DNA of 7,771 nt from Treponema sp. (GTDB taxonomy: Bacteria > Spirochaetota > Spirochaetia > Treponematales > Breznakiellaceae). Positions 1-6,911 of this stretch are shown one piece after another. The DNA lies in assembly GCA_031266095.1 (NCBI GenBank), contig JAISBR010000097.1, forward strand, positions 1 to 7,771, read 5' to 3'. Both the position numbers and the translations under genes were made by a program. Position 1 is the first letter of the stretch; every line of letters begins with the position of its first letter. The notes below the pieces were generated by a model. It did no database searches. It worked only from the letters and a program-made list of their open reading frames with translations, and had not been told where the DNA came from.

Positions 1-192
1 CCGCATGTCCTTGATGATCCTCTGTATGAAGGCCCGGTTGAAGTCTACGCGAACAAATATATCGTGCTTGGCTTTGACACTGCGGGCAGTCTGCTTGAGA
101 TCATGTATAACGAAATGGAAGACGGTGGGCTAAACGTGTTTCACGCTATGCCCTGCCGGAGCATATTTGAATCCCTGCTGCCGGACAGGTAG
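1..192 (+). CDS. 3' end of a small protein, possibly a BrnT-like toxin (partial)
   Basis: An open frame enters from the left edge and ends at TAG (190-192), giving the last 63 residues; the start lies outside the window. The visible part contains VYANKYIVLGFDTAG, a hydrophobic strand LLEIMYN, and a terminal FHAMPCRSIFESLL segment. The run of strands followed by an Arg-containing C-terminal helix resembles, by eye only, the layout of small BrnT-type ribonuclease toxins (strand, then an ISAR-like motif, then a helix). Here the ISAR position reads HAMPCR. The gene lies 15 bases upstream of a small ribbon-helix-helix-like gene, and that toxin-then-antitoxin order matches brnTA modules. This is inference from size, order and weak pattern; it could equally be an unrelated small hypothetical protein. 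Confidence 0.5.
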   Translation, partial: PHVLDDPLYEGPVEVYANKYIVLGFDTAGSLLEIMYNEMEDGGLNVFHAMPCRSIFESLLPDR

Positions 193-207
193 CGGAAAGA
201 GGAATCT

Positions 208-447
208 ATGGAAGAAATGACCGATGAAGAAGCCGAGTATTGGGATGAGTTTTTTACCAGGAATCCGCCCAAAGTAGACCCCGCCAAAAAAGGTGGCTAT
301 TTTACCCGCCAGCGGGAACTACTCAACGTGCTGGACAAGACCGTTGCCGATTATATCCTGACCAGAGCCGAGGCTTCCCGCCAAACCCCTGCCCAAATCA
401 TCGGCGAAATGGTGAGGAAAGAGATAGCCGTAAGCGTGGAAACATAG
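208..447 (+). CDS. Small ribbon-helix-helix-like protein, candidate antitoxin
   Basis: A 79-residue protein whose start is supported by the upstream purine-rich AAAGAGGA, about five bases before ATG. The N-terminal third is acidic (MEEMTDEEAEYWDE) and probably flexible. The C-terminal half has a pattern typical of small ribbon-helix-helix or CopG-like DNA-binding domains: a short segment leading into a first helix (KTVADYILTRAEAS, about residues 44-57), a turn (RQTP), and a second helix (AQIIGEMVRKEI, about 62-73). An acidic arm that binds a toxin plus a DNA-binding half that represses the operon is the usual antitoxin plan. The gene follows the partial gene at 1-192 by 15 bases and is closed by an intrinsic terminator, so the two form a self-contained unit. 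The antitoxin role is inference; no specific family was recognised. Confidence 0.6.
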   Translation: MEEMTDEEAEYWDEFFTRNPPKVDPAKKGGYFTRQRELLNVLDKTVADYILTRAEASRQTPAQIIGEMVRKEIAVSVET

Positions 448-472
448 CCGCCCGGCGTTGCCGGCGGTTTTT
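448..472 (+). terminator. Intrinsic terminator after the candidate toxin-antitoxin pair
   Basis: CCGCCCGGC (448-456) pairs with GCCGGCGG (460-467) over eight G-C pairs with a single bulged C. The loop is GTT (457-459), and five T residues follow at once (468-472). It begins directly after the TAG stop at 445-447. This is a textbook rho-independent terminator for the plus-strand pair. Confidence 0.88.
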
Positions 473-501
473 GGTAATGGTACGTTATTACGAAGGTTTG
501 T

Positions 502-732
502 GTGAAAAGGCGGTGTTTTGCGGCGGTGTGCGCGGTGTTGGCGGCGGTGGCCCTGGGGGCACAGGAGAGGGCGGGTCTGTTAAGCGCCGGTGATTTGGAG
601 AGGTATAGTAAGCCTTTTCTTAATAACAATGGCAGTTCTATGTCCAGTAAATATCTTCGAGCAGCAGCTAGAGGGGAAGATGTTGTTAAAATCGTTGCGT
701 TCAGTGGAACTATCAGGGCCGGTTCACACTAA
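502..732 (+). pseudogene. Truncated exported protein (signal peptide plus about 50 residues)
   Basis: The frame starts with GTG at 502, preceded by AAGG five bases upstream. The first 20 residues (MKRRCFAAVCAVLAAVALGA) form a classic Sec signal peptide: basic start, hydrophobic core, and an ALGA cleavage site before QE. The mature part runs only to residue 76. Near the end, GEDVVKIVAFSGTIRAG resembles by eye the N-terminal block of SGNH/GDSL hydrolases, where a strand leads into a G-x-S-x-T-x-G motif. The expected catalytic Ser would fall at Ser-Gly-Thr or be shifted, so this is only a hint. Reading stops a few codons later, just in front of an IS5-type transposase fragment. The simplest explanation is an exported protein gene cut by an insertion, with the remainder lost. 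A genuine short secreted protein is less likely. Confidence 0.5.
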
Positions 733-754
733 TAAAATATGATATACTCAAGCT

Positions 755-931
755 GTGAAATTAACACGGGAACAACGAGAAAAGATTCTCCGTCTGTTCC
801 CGAAGCAACGGGGAAATGTAAAAGTTGATAACAGCCGGTTCCTTGACGCCCTCATCTATATCTGCGAAAACGGCTGTAAATGGCGGGCCCTCCCTGAAAC
901 CTTCGGCCCCTGGCATACCATCTATGTCAGA
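755..931 (+). pseudogene. IS5-family transposase, N-terminal fragment
   Basis: From a GTG at 755 the frame gives a protein whose first 59 residues match the IS5-type transposase N-terminal domain (DUF4096-like). Recognisable pieces are LFPKQRGN (about 15-21), the DNSRFLDALIYI segment (25-36), GCKWRALPETFGPW (40-53) and HTIYVR (54-59). In full-length relatives this is followed by an aromatic-basic stretch and a DDE catalytic domain. Here the similarity stops at Arg59 (base 931), and the frame continues with unrelated residues to a stop at 1036. No DDE domain is present, so the element cannot transpose by itself. TATGAT (738-743) and TATACT (743-748) just before the GTG could be promoter -10 elements. 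The fragment follows the truncated exported-protein gene and was probably the cause of its interruption. Confidence 0.82.
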
Positions 932-940
932 TATAGTCCC

Positions 941-1094
941 ATCGGCTATGTTTACGTTTTCTTTTTCAGCCATTCCGGTTTCTCCATGGTGAGGTCCAGG
1001 CCTTCCGGCAGCCATGGCAATGAACCGGCAGAGTGATTAAACTAAACAGATAGGCTGAAGAAAGGTGAAAAAGTAGAGGATCAAGGAGGATAGT
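941..1094. other. Region without a convincing gene between the IS remnant and the DJ-1 gene
   Basis: No intact gene is supported here. The only coding hint is on the minus strand: an open stretch from about 1041 down to a TAA at 952-954 that ends MEKPEWLKKKT, with an internal ATG at 985-987. It is too short to assign and could be debris of a lost neighbour. The last 15 bases contain the strong ribosome binding site of the DJ-1-family gene. No clear promoter for that gene was found. Confidence 0.4.
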
Positions 1095-1664
1095 ATGGCG
1101 AAAAAGGCGATAGTTCTGCTGGCCGGCGGGTTCGAGGAAGTAGAGGCGATTACACCGGTAGATTATCTCCGCAGGGCGGGGGTGAAGGTTACCACCGCCG
1201 CGGTTGGAGGAAACCTGACCGTCAAAGGCGCCCGGGATGTACCGGTAAACGCTGATACCACCCTGGGGGAACTGGCGAAACAGGGGAATGCCGGCGCCGC
1301 TTCATGGGACGCGGTGATCCTCCCCGGCGGCATGCCCGGCGCGTCAAACCTGGCCGCTTCCAAAGAGACCGCCGCGCTGCTCAAGGAAATGGCGGCCGCC
1401 GGTAAATGGATATGCGCTATCTGCGCTTCCCCGGCGGTGGTGCTGGCCCCGCTGGGCCTCTTGTCAGGCAAAAAGTTTACCTGTTATCCCGGCATGGAAG
1501 AAACGGTACAGGACGGCAAATGGTCGGGGAATAAGGTGGTAATAGACGGTACGCTTATCACCAGCCGGGGGGCCGGAACCGCCGGCGTTTTCGCGGCAGC
1601 TATAATCAGCGGTCTGCTCGGTGAAGCGGAAGGAGAGAAACTAGCCCGGTCGGTATTATTATAG
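1095..1664 (+). CDS. DJ-1/PfpI-family protein
   Basis: A 189-residue protein, the normal length for the DJ-1/ThiJ/PfpI superfamily. The start is fixed by AAGGAGGATAGT directly upstream of ATG, a near-perfect Shine-Dalgarno site. The N-terminus IVLLAGGFEEVEAITPVD carries the conserved Glu (Glu17) that in DJ-1 proteins hydrogen-bonds the reactive cysteine. ILPGGMPGASNL (75-86) is the conserved glycine-rich loop, CAICASP (107-113) is the nucleophile elbow with Cys110 as reactive residue, and TSRGAGT (156-162) is the conserved C-terminal motif. Family members act as redox sensors, chaperones or deglycase/glyoxalase-like enzymes, and sequence alone does not settle which. Cytoplasmic: no signal peptide. 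It converges with the minus-strand kinase gene, with 11 bases between the two stops and no obvious hairpin terminator there. Confidence 0.93.
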   Translation: MAKKAIVLLAGGFEEVEAITPVDYLRRAGVKVTTAAVGGNLTVKGARDVPVNADTTLGELAKQGNAGAASWDAVILPGGMPGASNLAASKETAALLKEMAAAGKWICAICASPAVVLAPLGLLSGKKFTCYPGMEETVQDGKWSGNKVVIDGTLITSRGAGTAGVFAAAIISGLLGEAEGEKLARSVLL

Positions 1665-1675
1665 CTTCAGCATTT

Positions 1676-2746
1676 TCATTGCCGATCCTGGTGGCGGGAA
1701 CATGGCTTGAGCTGTTTGCTGAAAGCCTTGAGTTTATCCGCCTCTATCCTGGTTCCCGGCGCCTCCAGTATTTCACGGGCAACCTTGTTCCCCATCGAGG
1801 CGCACTCGGAAAGTGATTTGCCGCGAATCCAGGCGGAAAGAAACGCGGCAGAGAACGCGTCCCCGGCGCCCATAGTGTTTCGGGAACTGACCGCGAAAGT
1901 TTCTTCCCGGTATATAGTACCGCCGGCTACCACCACCGCGCCCCGGCTCCCGAGTTTGACAACGAAAATCGGAAAAATCTCCCCATCGGTGATGAGTTTC
2001 AGTATAGGGCAGATATCCCGCAGTATCATTCCTTCTTTTTCCTGTTCATTTCGAATGTCCGCAGCTTGACTGGTTTTTCTAATCGTGTTGTAGAATACAA
2101 TACTTTCATCGGCGTTCATAAAAATGATCAGCGGATAGTTCCGGCTGTAATGCAGTATCTCTTCGGTTTTTTCGCGGATTTGAAAGACCGACGCCGCATC
2201 CAGCGCAACGGGTATTCCGTGCCTGTTCGCCAATTGCAGAATCCTTTGTACCAGGGAGCGGCGCTCAAGCATGTACCCGTCGAACACCACCATGTCGGTG
2301 TTGTCAAGCAGATCCTCCCGCACATCGGCGTCGGTAAGTTCCAGCGCCGCGCCGGGGGAGGCCGCGATACGGGTTTCCTCAGTGTCTGAGAGTACCAGAC
2401 AAACGCCGGTTTTTTCTGTTCCCCTGGTGAGGAAGGGGAGGACCCCGGCATCCATGATGTCCTTTTCAAAAACAGCGGCTAACTCATCCTGTCCCGTACA
2501 GCCTGTAAAAGCCGCGCTCATATTGAGCAGCGCGGTGATTTTCGCCACATTGGCCGCGCCGCCGCCGGAACAAAAAACCGGCGCGCCGCCGCCCGAAAGA
2601 CTCTCCCCGATAATCAAGTCCGCCTGTTCCCGGGGTATGTGCTGTATTGGTTCCCGTATCCCCTGGCGGTCCATATAACCGGCGTCAACATTAATAAACA
2701 CATCCACAATCGCGTTACCGATGCAGAGCAGATCTGTTTCTGCCAT
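1676..2746 (-). CDS. PfkB/ribokinase-family carbohydrate or nucleoside kinase
   Basis: A 356-residue cytoplasmic kinase. The N-terminus LLCIGNAIVDVFINV (6-20) is the usual opening strand with the substrate-contacting Asp. SGGGAANVAKI (60-70) is the first PfkB signature and the di-glycine hinge. NADE (211-214) is the N-x-x-E motif linked to Mg and phosphate binding. VVKLGSRGAVV (262-272) is the conserved strand-turn. NTMGAGDAFSAAF (290-302) is the second signature, with Asp296 as predicted catalytic base; the usual DTTGAGD here reads NTMGAGD. The overall look, including the GNAIVD start and a sizeable lid, is closer to adenosine-kinase-like members than to fructokinases, but the substrate cannot be named. 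It starts 21 bases after the ackA stop with only a weak ribosome binding site, so it is probably translated from the shared transcript as the last gene of the selenium operon. Confidence 0.92.
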   Translation of the reverse strand: MAETDLLCIGNAIVDVFINVDAGYMDRQGIREPIQHIPREQADLIIGESLSGGGAPVFCSGGGAANVAKITALLNMSAAFTGCTGQDELAAVFEKDIMDAGVLPFLTRGTEKTGVCLVLSDTEETRIAASPGAALELTDADVREDLLDNTDMVVFDGYMLERRSLVQRILQLANRHGIPVALDAASVFQIREKTEEILHYSRNYPLIIFMNADESIVFYNTIRKTSQAADIRNEQEKEGMILRDICPILKLITDGEIFPIFVVKLGSRGAVVVAGGTIYREETFAVSSRNTMGAGDAFSAAFLSAWIRGKSLSECASMGNKVAREILEAPGTRIEADKLKAFSKQLKPCSRHQDRQ

Positions 2747-2767
2747 TACTGTTCGCTTTAAAAGACC

Positions 2768-4105
2768 TTACTTGGGAGTAACAACAATACTCTCCAACGC
2801 AGGATTCTTAGCCAGTTCGTTTTTCAGTCCATCGGCACGGCCTTTATTAACATAATCCTTGTTCTGGAAAGAATAGCTGAACCTGGTATGTACATCGTAA
2901 GTCCCCTGCATCAGGGCATACGCATCCTCGGTCATCACAAGCTCTTCGTCGGTGGGGATGATGTAAACCGGTATACTGGATTCAGGCTTACTGATGATGG
3001 TTTCCGCATTCCTGGTATGGGACATCTCGTTCTTTGCCGGATCATAGACAATGCCGATACCCTCAAGCCCGTCCAGGATTTTGTTCCTGATGAACCAGGC
3101 AAACTCACCGACGCCTGCGGTAAAAACCAGGGCGTCAACCCTGCCCAGGGTGGCCTGATAGCCGCCGATATACTTCTTAACCCGCTGGGCTTCAATACGC
3201 TGGGCCAGGAGGGCCTCCTGGTCCCCCTGTAATGCCGCCGTCTGAATATCCCGGCGGTCGGTGTACTGACCGGTAAGGCCAAGCAGTCCCGCTTTTTTAT
3301 TCAAGGCGCTTTCTATTTCCGCCGCGCTCATACCGGTTTTACGCATAATATAGAAGGGCAAGGCGGGGTCCACGTCTCCTGAACGGGTACCCATCACGAG
3401 GCCTTCAAGGGGCGTGATACCCATGGAAGTGTCAAAAGAACAACCATCCTTCACGGCGTTTACCGATGCGCCGTTTCCCAAATGGCAGATAATCACATTG
3501 GTCTTGAACGGGTCCTTACCCAGCAGTACCGCCGCCCGTTTGGCGGTGTACAGGAAACTTGTCCCATGGAAACCGTACCGCCGCGCCTGATACTTTTCGT
3601 ACCACTCGCGGGGTATCGCGTAGCGAAAGGACTCAGGCGGCATGGTCTGGTGCCAGGCCGTATCCATAACGGCGCAGTGTGGTACATTGGGCAGTACCTT
3701 CCGGGCGGCCTCAATCCCCATAATATTGGCCGGATTGTGCAGAGGGCTCATATCTTTCATCTCATTGAAGGCCGCCATCGCGGCGTCATCCACAATTACC
3801 GATTTAGTGAACTTGTCCCCGCCATGTACTACACGGTGGCCTACCGTCTTGATCACCGACATATCGCTGATGACACCCTGTTCCTTGCTGGTAAGGAGGT
3901 CGATAATCCACTGTACCGCGTCGGTATGGCTGGGACAATCCTGCCGGGCCGAATATTCTTCTTTACCCTTCACCTTATGCGTAATAAAGGAACCCGGTAT
4001 GGTCACCTTTTCCACAATGCCCACCGCCAGAATGTCTTTCGCGTCCCAGTCATAAACCTGGTATTTCGCCGATGAGGAACCGCAATTTAATGTTAAAATT
4101 ACCAT
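2768..4105 (-). CDS. ackA: Acetate kinase
   Basis: Catalyses acetyl phosphate + ADP = acetate + ATP in the cytoplasm, the ATP-yielding last step of acetate-forming fermentation. All family landmarks are visible: [14 protein letters not shown] at the N-terminus with Asn7; VGHRVVHGG (88-96) with Arg91; [11 protein letters not shown] (123-133); [10 protein letters not shown] (147-156) with Asp148; RRYGFHGTS (175-183) with His180; CHLGNGASV (207-215); GTRSGDVDP (239-247) with Arg241; TAGVGE (329-334); and PTDEELV (384-390) with the terminal Glu pair. At 445 residues it is about 45 longer than the usual 400. The excess is a C-terminal tail after the normal end of the fold. AGAAGGCGG sits just before ATG. 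The gene follows yqeC by 29 bases, so it appears to be in the selenium operon, an uncommon place for ackA, which normally sits beside pta. Confidence 0.97.
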   Translation of the reverse strand: MVILTLNCGSSSAKYQVYDWDAKDILAVGIVEKVTIPGSFITHKVKGKEEYSARQDCPSHTDAVQWIIDLLTSKEQGVISDMSVIKTVGHRVVHGGDKFTKSVIVDDAAMAAFNEMKDMSPLHNPANIMGIEAARKVLPNVPHCAVMDTAWHQTMPPESFRYAIPREWYEKYQARRYGFHGTSFLYTAKRAAVLLGKDPFKTNVIICHLGNGASVNAVKDGCSFDTSMGITPLEGLVMGTRSGDVDPALPFYIMRKTGMSAAEIESALNKKAGLLGLTGQYTDRRDIQTAALQGDQEALLAQRIEAQRVKKYIGGYQATLGRVDALVFTAGVGEFAWFIRNKILDGLEGIGIVYDPAKNEMSHTRNAETIISKPESSIPVYIIPTDEELVMTEDAYALMQGTYDVHTRFSYSFQNKDYVNKGRADGLKNELAKNPALESIVVTPK

Positions 4106-4134
4106 TTTTCCGCCTTCTTTGAGTTTTCTTGATT

Positions 4135-4962
4135 CTAGTATAGCTCATCATATGAGGAAGGAGCAAGAAGACCGTGTATCTCCCGTACCGTATCCCGCTG
4201 TACGCTCCCCGCTATGATCTTATGCAGCCCGAAGCGGAACTCCGGCGGCAGCGACAAGACGAGCCTATAAGCCCCGGAAAAAGCCGCCTCGTCTTCGATC
4301 TGGTTAAAAAAAAGCAGTTTTTTTCCCCGGGCGGCGGTGAAAAGGCTCCGGACGGTCGAATGTTCAGCGTTTTTTGTGTTACCGCTGATCAACGCCGCGA
4401 AGTGATCCAGGCCCAGAGCTTCCCCCTCATCCGCGCCCGTGAGAGTACGGAACAGCGGCAACCGGTGCGCAATTTCCCTGTTGACCGGTTTTCCCAGCGG
4501 CCAGAGGGGAAGCATCCCGACAGTAAAAGTGGTGAAGGGAGGTACAACCGGTTCATGATCGGCCCAGCCTTTGAGGGGCAGTCCTCTTGAACCGTCGCCC
4601 TCAATAAAGACCAGATCATAAGCGCCGGCTGTCTGTTGAAGCTCAGCCGGCGGCAGGGCCTCCAGCTTACCGGTTTTTTTATTGAGCATCCCGGCCAGGG
4701 TTATACCCATGGCGGGGACAGGCGGCGCGCCGTCATAATAACAATGAAGAGCATGTTCAGGCCGCAGGGGGGGGAACATCTTGGTAGAGGGACTTACCAG
4801 TATTTTTAACAGGCCGCGGCTTTGTGAAAAATGGCGCGCCAAAAACCAGATGAGGGAAGTCTTTCCGCCTGAACCGACGAGGGTGATTACAACAGGTCCC
4901 GCGGCGGCAGGACCGCTTCCGTTGAAGATCAGCCGCTCAAACCAACGGCTCAAGGCTTCCAC
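4135..4962 (-). CDS. yqeC: YqeC-family selenium-dependent hydroxylase accessory protein
   Basis: A 275-residue protein of the YqeC family, known from genomes with selenium-dependent molybdenum hydroxylases and almost always near selD, yedF and mocA-like genes. Its biochemical role is not established. [19 protein letters not shown] (24-42) is a P-loop-like nucleotide-binding motif with GSGGKTS at 30-36. STKM (59-62) follows at a typical spacing. [13 protein letters not shown] (121-133) with the following DHEPVVP is the strongest family signature, and FFNQIED (218-224) resembles an NKxD-type base-recognition motif. The start is GTG at 4960-4962, inside the last codons of the upstream gene (13-base overlap), which suggests translational coupling. 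No membrane segment or signal peptide is seen. It could be an NTP-dependent factor inserting or activating the selenium cofactor; that is inference. Confidence 0.92.
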   Translation of the reverse strand: MEALSRWFERLIFNGSGPAAAGPVVITLVGSGGKTSLIWFLARHFSQSRGLLKILVSPSTKMFPPLRPEHALHCYYDGAPPVPAMGITLAGMLNKKTGKLEALPPAELQQTAGAYDLVFIEGDGSRGLPLKGWADHEPVVPPFTTFTVGMLPLWPLGKPVNREIAHRLPLFRTLTGADEGEALGLDHFAALISGNTKNAEHSTVRSLFTAARGKKLLFFNQIEDEAAFSGAYRLVLSLPPEFRFGLHKIIAGSVQRDTVREIHGLLAPSSYDELY

Positions 4963-5210
4963 GGCACAAAGACCCTTTTGGTCTCATCGGCCTGGTACAC
5001 TCCGGTGATGGTTTTACCCAGCACGGCACTGATTCTTTCCAGATCAGCGGGACCGACTCTGAGCGCCATTCCACAGGCGGGTCCAAGCGTCACCGGCATG
5101 GGCATCACCCGAACGTCAATACCGGAATCGAGGAGAAGCCGTTCCCCCATAATCGCCTCATGCGTATTATGGAACGTAATGATCAGTTCCGCTTGTTCCG
5201 CTTTACCCAT
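4950..5210 (-). CDS. DUF3343 protein, putative Se/S carrier
   Basis: An 86-residue protein. I start it at the ATG at 5208-5210 because the ELIITFHNTHEAIMGERLL segment that opens the family then falls right at the N-terminus. The frame is open upstream to an ATG at 5285, but that would overlap yedF by 50 bases and add a low-complexity Arg/Ser-rich stretch. The conserved core VMPMPVTLGPACGMALRV (35-52) contains the family's single conserved Cys (Cys46) in a CG dipeptide after a Pro-rich strand. The matching Pfam family is described as a putative Se/S carrier. It likely passes selenium or sulfur on Cys46 to a partner, with YedF as the obvious candidate. It starts 25 bases after the yedF stop with a weak ribosome binding site, and its 3' end overlaps yqeC by 13 bases. 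Confidence 0.88.
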   Translation of the reverse strand: MGKAEQAELIITFHNTHEAIMGERLLLDSGIDVRVMPMPVTLGPACGMALRVGPADLERISAVLGKTITGVYQADETKRVFVPWKP

Positions 5211-5235
5211 TGCTTGCCGGTTCCCGCGAAATCCC

Positions 5236-5835
5236 TTATATATTGACGAGCTTCGCGGCCTCATCCATAGTCGAGACAATGGCATACATATTGGTCACCG
5301 TCCCAACAAGGAGTTTTTCCTTTACTTGATAGAAATCAAGACAGGTGCCGCAGCTTAAGATAGCGGTTCCCTTTGATTCCAGTGTTTTGAGGTCCGCGAT
5401 AACATTGGAACCTTCGGTACTGAGCTTCACCCCTGAGTTGAAAAAAAGCACGGTTTCGGGGGATGTATCCAGTTCGGTAAGGGAATAGATGAAGGCCTTG
5501 ATAAGAATAGCGCCTAATTCATCATTCCCGCTCCCCATCGTGTTCCGCCCGACGGCTACCACCAGCCCGCCGGTCACCCCGGTTCCCGCCGCCGCTGTGC
5601 CGGAACCGCCCTTTGCCGGCGCGGCGGTAATGATCACCAGGATGTTTCCGTCGTCCTGCGTTTCACAGGAACAGGGAAAGCCCATTCCCGCCGCCATTTT
5701 TTCGAGGTTCTGCCGGCTGATATCATTATCCACCAGCACTTTCACCCGCTCATCAGCCGCCGCTTTCCGCAGAGCCTTTTTTGCCTCGATCACCGGAATC
5801 GGGCACGGTTTACCGAGAACATTGATTATATCCAT
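5236..5835 (-). CDS. yedF: Selenium metabolism protein YedF (TusA-like plus DsrE-like domains)
   Basis: A 199-residue two-domain protein. Residues 1-70 form a TusA/SirA-like domain with the hallmark GKPCPIPVIEAKKAL (8-22). Cys11 of the CPxP motif is the expected persulfide or selenosulfide carrier. An Ala/Gly/Thr-rich linker (about 71-90) leads to a DsrE-like domain (about 91-199) with GRNTMGSGNDELG (96-108) and a paired-cysteine motif SCGTCLDFY (161-169). This fusion is the form found in selenium-using organisms beside selD. A role in selenium delivery is inferred from that association, since the reaction has not been defined. AGAAGGAGGAG right before the ATG is the strongest ribosome binding site of the operon. 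The gene starts 11 bases after the selD stop. Confidence 0.95.
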   Translation of the reverse strand: MDIINVLGKPCPIPVIEAKKALRKAAADERVKVLVDNDISRQNLEKMAAGMGFPCSCETQDDGNILVIITAAPAKGGSGTAAAGTGVTGGLVVAVGRNTMGSGNDELGAILIKAFIYSLTELDTSPETVLFFNSGVKLSTEGSNVIADLKTLESKGTAILSCGTCLDFYQVKEKLLVGTVTNMYAIVSTMDEAAKLVNI

Positions 5836-5846
5836 AACTCCTCCTT

Positions 5847-6905
5847 CTATAATACCAGCACCGGGACATCTTCCCGCTCGACAATCTCACCGATAATCGC
5901 CGCGGCGGGATCGTCCCGCTTTATTGCATCACAGAGTTCCCCGGCGGCCCCGGGCGCCGCGGCAATGAGAAGCCCTCCCGAAGTCTGGGGATCAAAAATA
6001 ATCTCCTGCATTGCCGCCGGAACACCGGCCATATCTATCTTCCCCGCCATAAAGTTACGGTTACGCTGACCCGCGGCGGTGGCGAAATAGTTTTCCGCGC
6101 ATTGCAAAGCGCCCGGCAGCAGGGGAAGGGAGGCGCTGTCGATTACCAGGGTGTGAGAGCGGCCTGCCATCTCCGCCGCGTGAACCGCGAGTCCGAAACC
6201 GGTAACATCGGTACACGCGTGCGCCGGCAGGCCGCCTGTAATCTTCCCGGCGGCCTGCCGGTTGAGCCTTTCCATAGAAGCGGTCGCGGCGTTTACCATA
6301 TCCGGCTCAGCCTGGGCCGCCCGCAGCGCCGCCATAATAAGACCGACCCCCAGGGCTTTGGTAAGGATCAGCGCGTCCCCGGTTTCACCGCCGCTGTTAC
6401 GCAGCACATGACGGGGATCAATGACGCCGGTTACCGCGAGGCCGTACTTCGGCTCATGATCAAAGATCGAGTGGCCGCCGGCTATCACTGCGTCGGCTTC
6501 CAGAACCTTGGCGCCGCCGCCTGAGAGAATAGCTTTGAGTATCGCCCGATCAAACCGTTCAGGGAAACAAATGAGGTTCAGCGCGAAAAGGGGCCTCGCA
6601 CCCATGGCGTAAATGTCGCTTAACGCGTTGGCCGCGGCGATCTTCCCGAAGAGCAGGGGATCATCCACCATAGGCGAGAAAAAATCCACCGTGGAAACAA
6701 GCGCCCGGTTCTCATCAATCCGGTACACCGCCGCGTCGTCGCTGCCCTCAAAGCCCACGAGGAGACTGGGATCGGTTTTTACCCGCAGGCCGCCCAGCAT
6801 ATCCGCCAGTTCGCCGGGACCGATTTTAGCCCCGCAGCCACCCGATGTACAGGTAGACAACAGACTTAATTCTGAGCGTTTGCCGGCGCGGCCGCTTTGT
6901 TCCAT
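5847..6905 (-). CDS. selD: Selenide, water dikinase (selenophosphate synthetase)
   Basis: Makes monoselenophosphate from selenide and ATP, the selenium donor for selenocysteine, selenouridine in tRNA and the labile selenium cofactor. At 352 residues it is of normal length. The catalytic segment SGGCGAKIG (21-29) has Cys24 (counterpart of E. coli Cys17) and Lys27 (counterpart of Lys20). The codon for residue 24 is TGC, so this is the cysteine form, not a selenoprotein. The second cysteine of the E. coli CGCK motif is Ala26 here. Other landmarks: DDAAVY (56-61), TVDFFSPMVDDP (72-83), NALSDIYAMGARP (93-105), GGHSIFDHEPKYGLAVTG (143-160), TDVTGFGL (232-239) and DPQTSGGLL (305-313). It is the first gene of the six-gene minus-strand operon. 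The ATG at 6903-6905 lies almost at the predicted transcription start, so the exact start is uncertain. Confidence 0.97.
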   Translation of the reverse strand: MEQSGRAGKRSELSLLSTCTSGGCGAKIGPGELADMLGGLRVKTDPSLLVGFEGSDDAAVYRIDENRALVSTVDFFSPMVDDPLLFGKIAAANALSDIYAMGARPLFALNLICFPERFDRAILKAILSGGGAKVLEADAVIAGGHSIFDHEPKYGLAVTGVIDPRHVLRNSGGETGDALILTKALGVGLIMAALRAAQAEPDMVNAATASMERLNRQAAGKITGGLPAHACTDVTGFGLAVHAAEMAGRSHTLVIDSASLPLLPGALQCAENYFATAAGQRNRNFMAGKIDMAGVPAAMQEIIFDPQTSGGLLIAAAPGAAGELCDAIKRDDPAAAIIGEIVEREDVPVLVL

Positions 6906-6911
6906 GGATAC

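Noticed and set aside
474..491. Small inverted repeat GTAAT / ATTAC downstream of the terminator
   Set aside because: Five base pairs with a short spacer are expected by chance; no second copy seen.
1650..1690. Bidirectional terminator between the DJ-1 gene and the kinase gene
   Set aside because: Only a weak stem of about 7 pairs with wobbles (GTCGGTA with TTGCCGAT), a long loop and no T-tract.
3482..4075. 197-codon plus-strand open frame opposite ackA
   Set aside because: It lies entirely antisense to a well-conserved acetate kinase, and its composition is that of a shadow frame.
5211..5285. Longer start (ATG at 5285) for the DUF3343 protein
   Set aside because: It overlaps yedF by 50 bases, adds an Arg/Ser-rich stretch unlike the family, and the conserved core begins right after the ATG at 5210.
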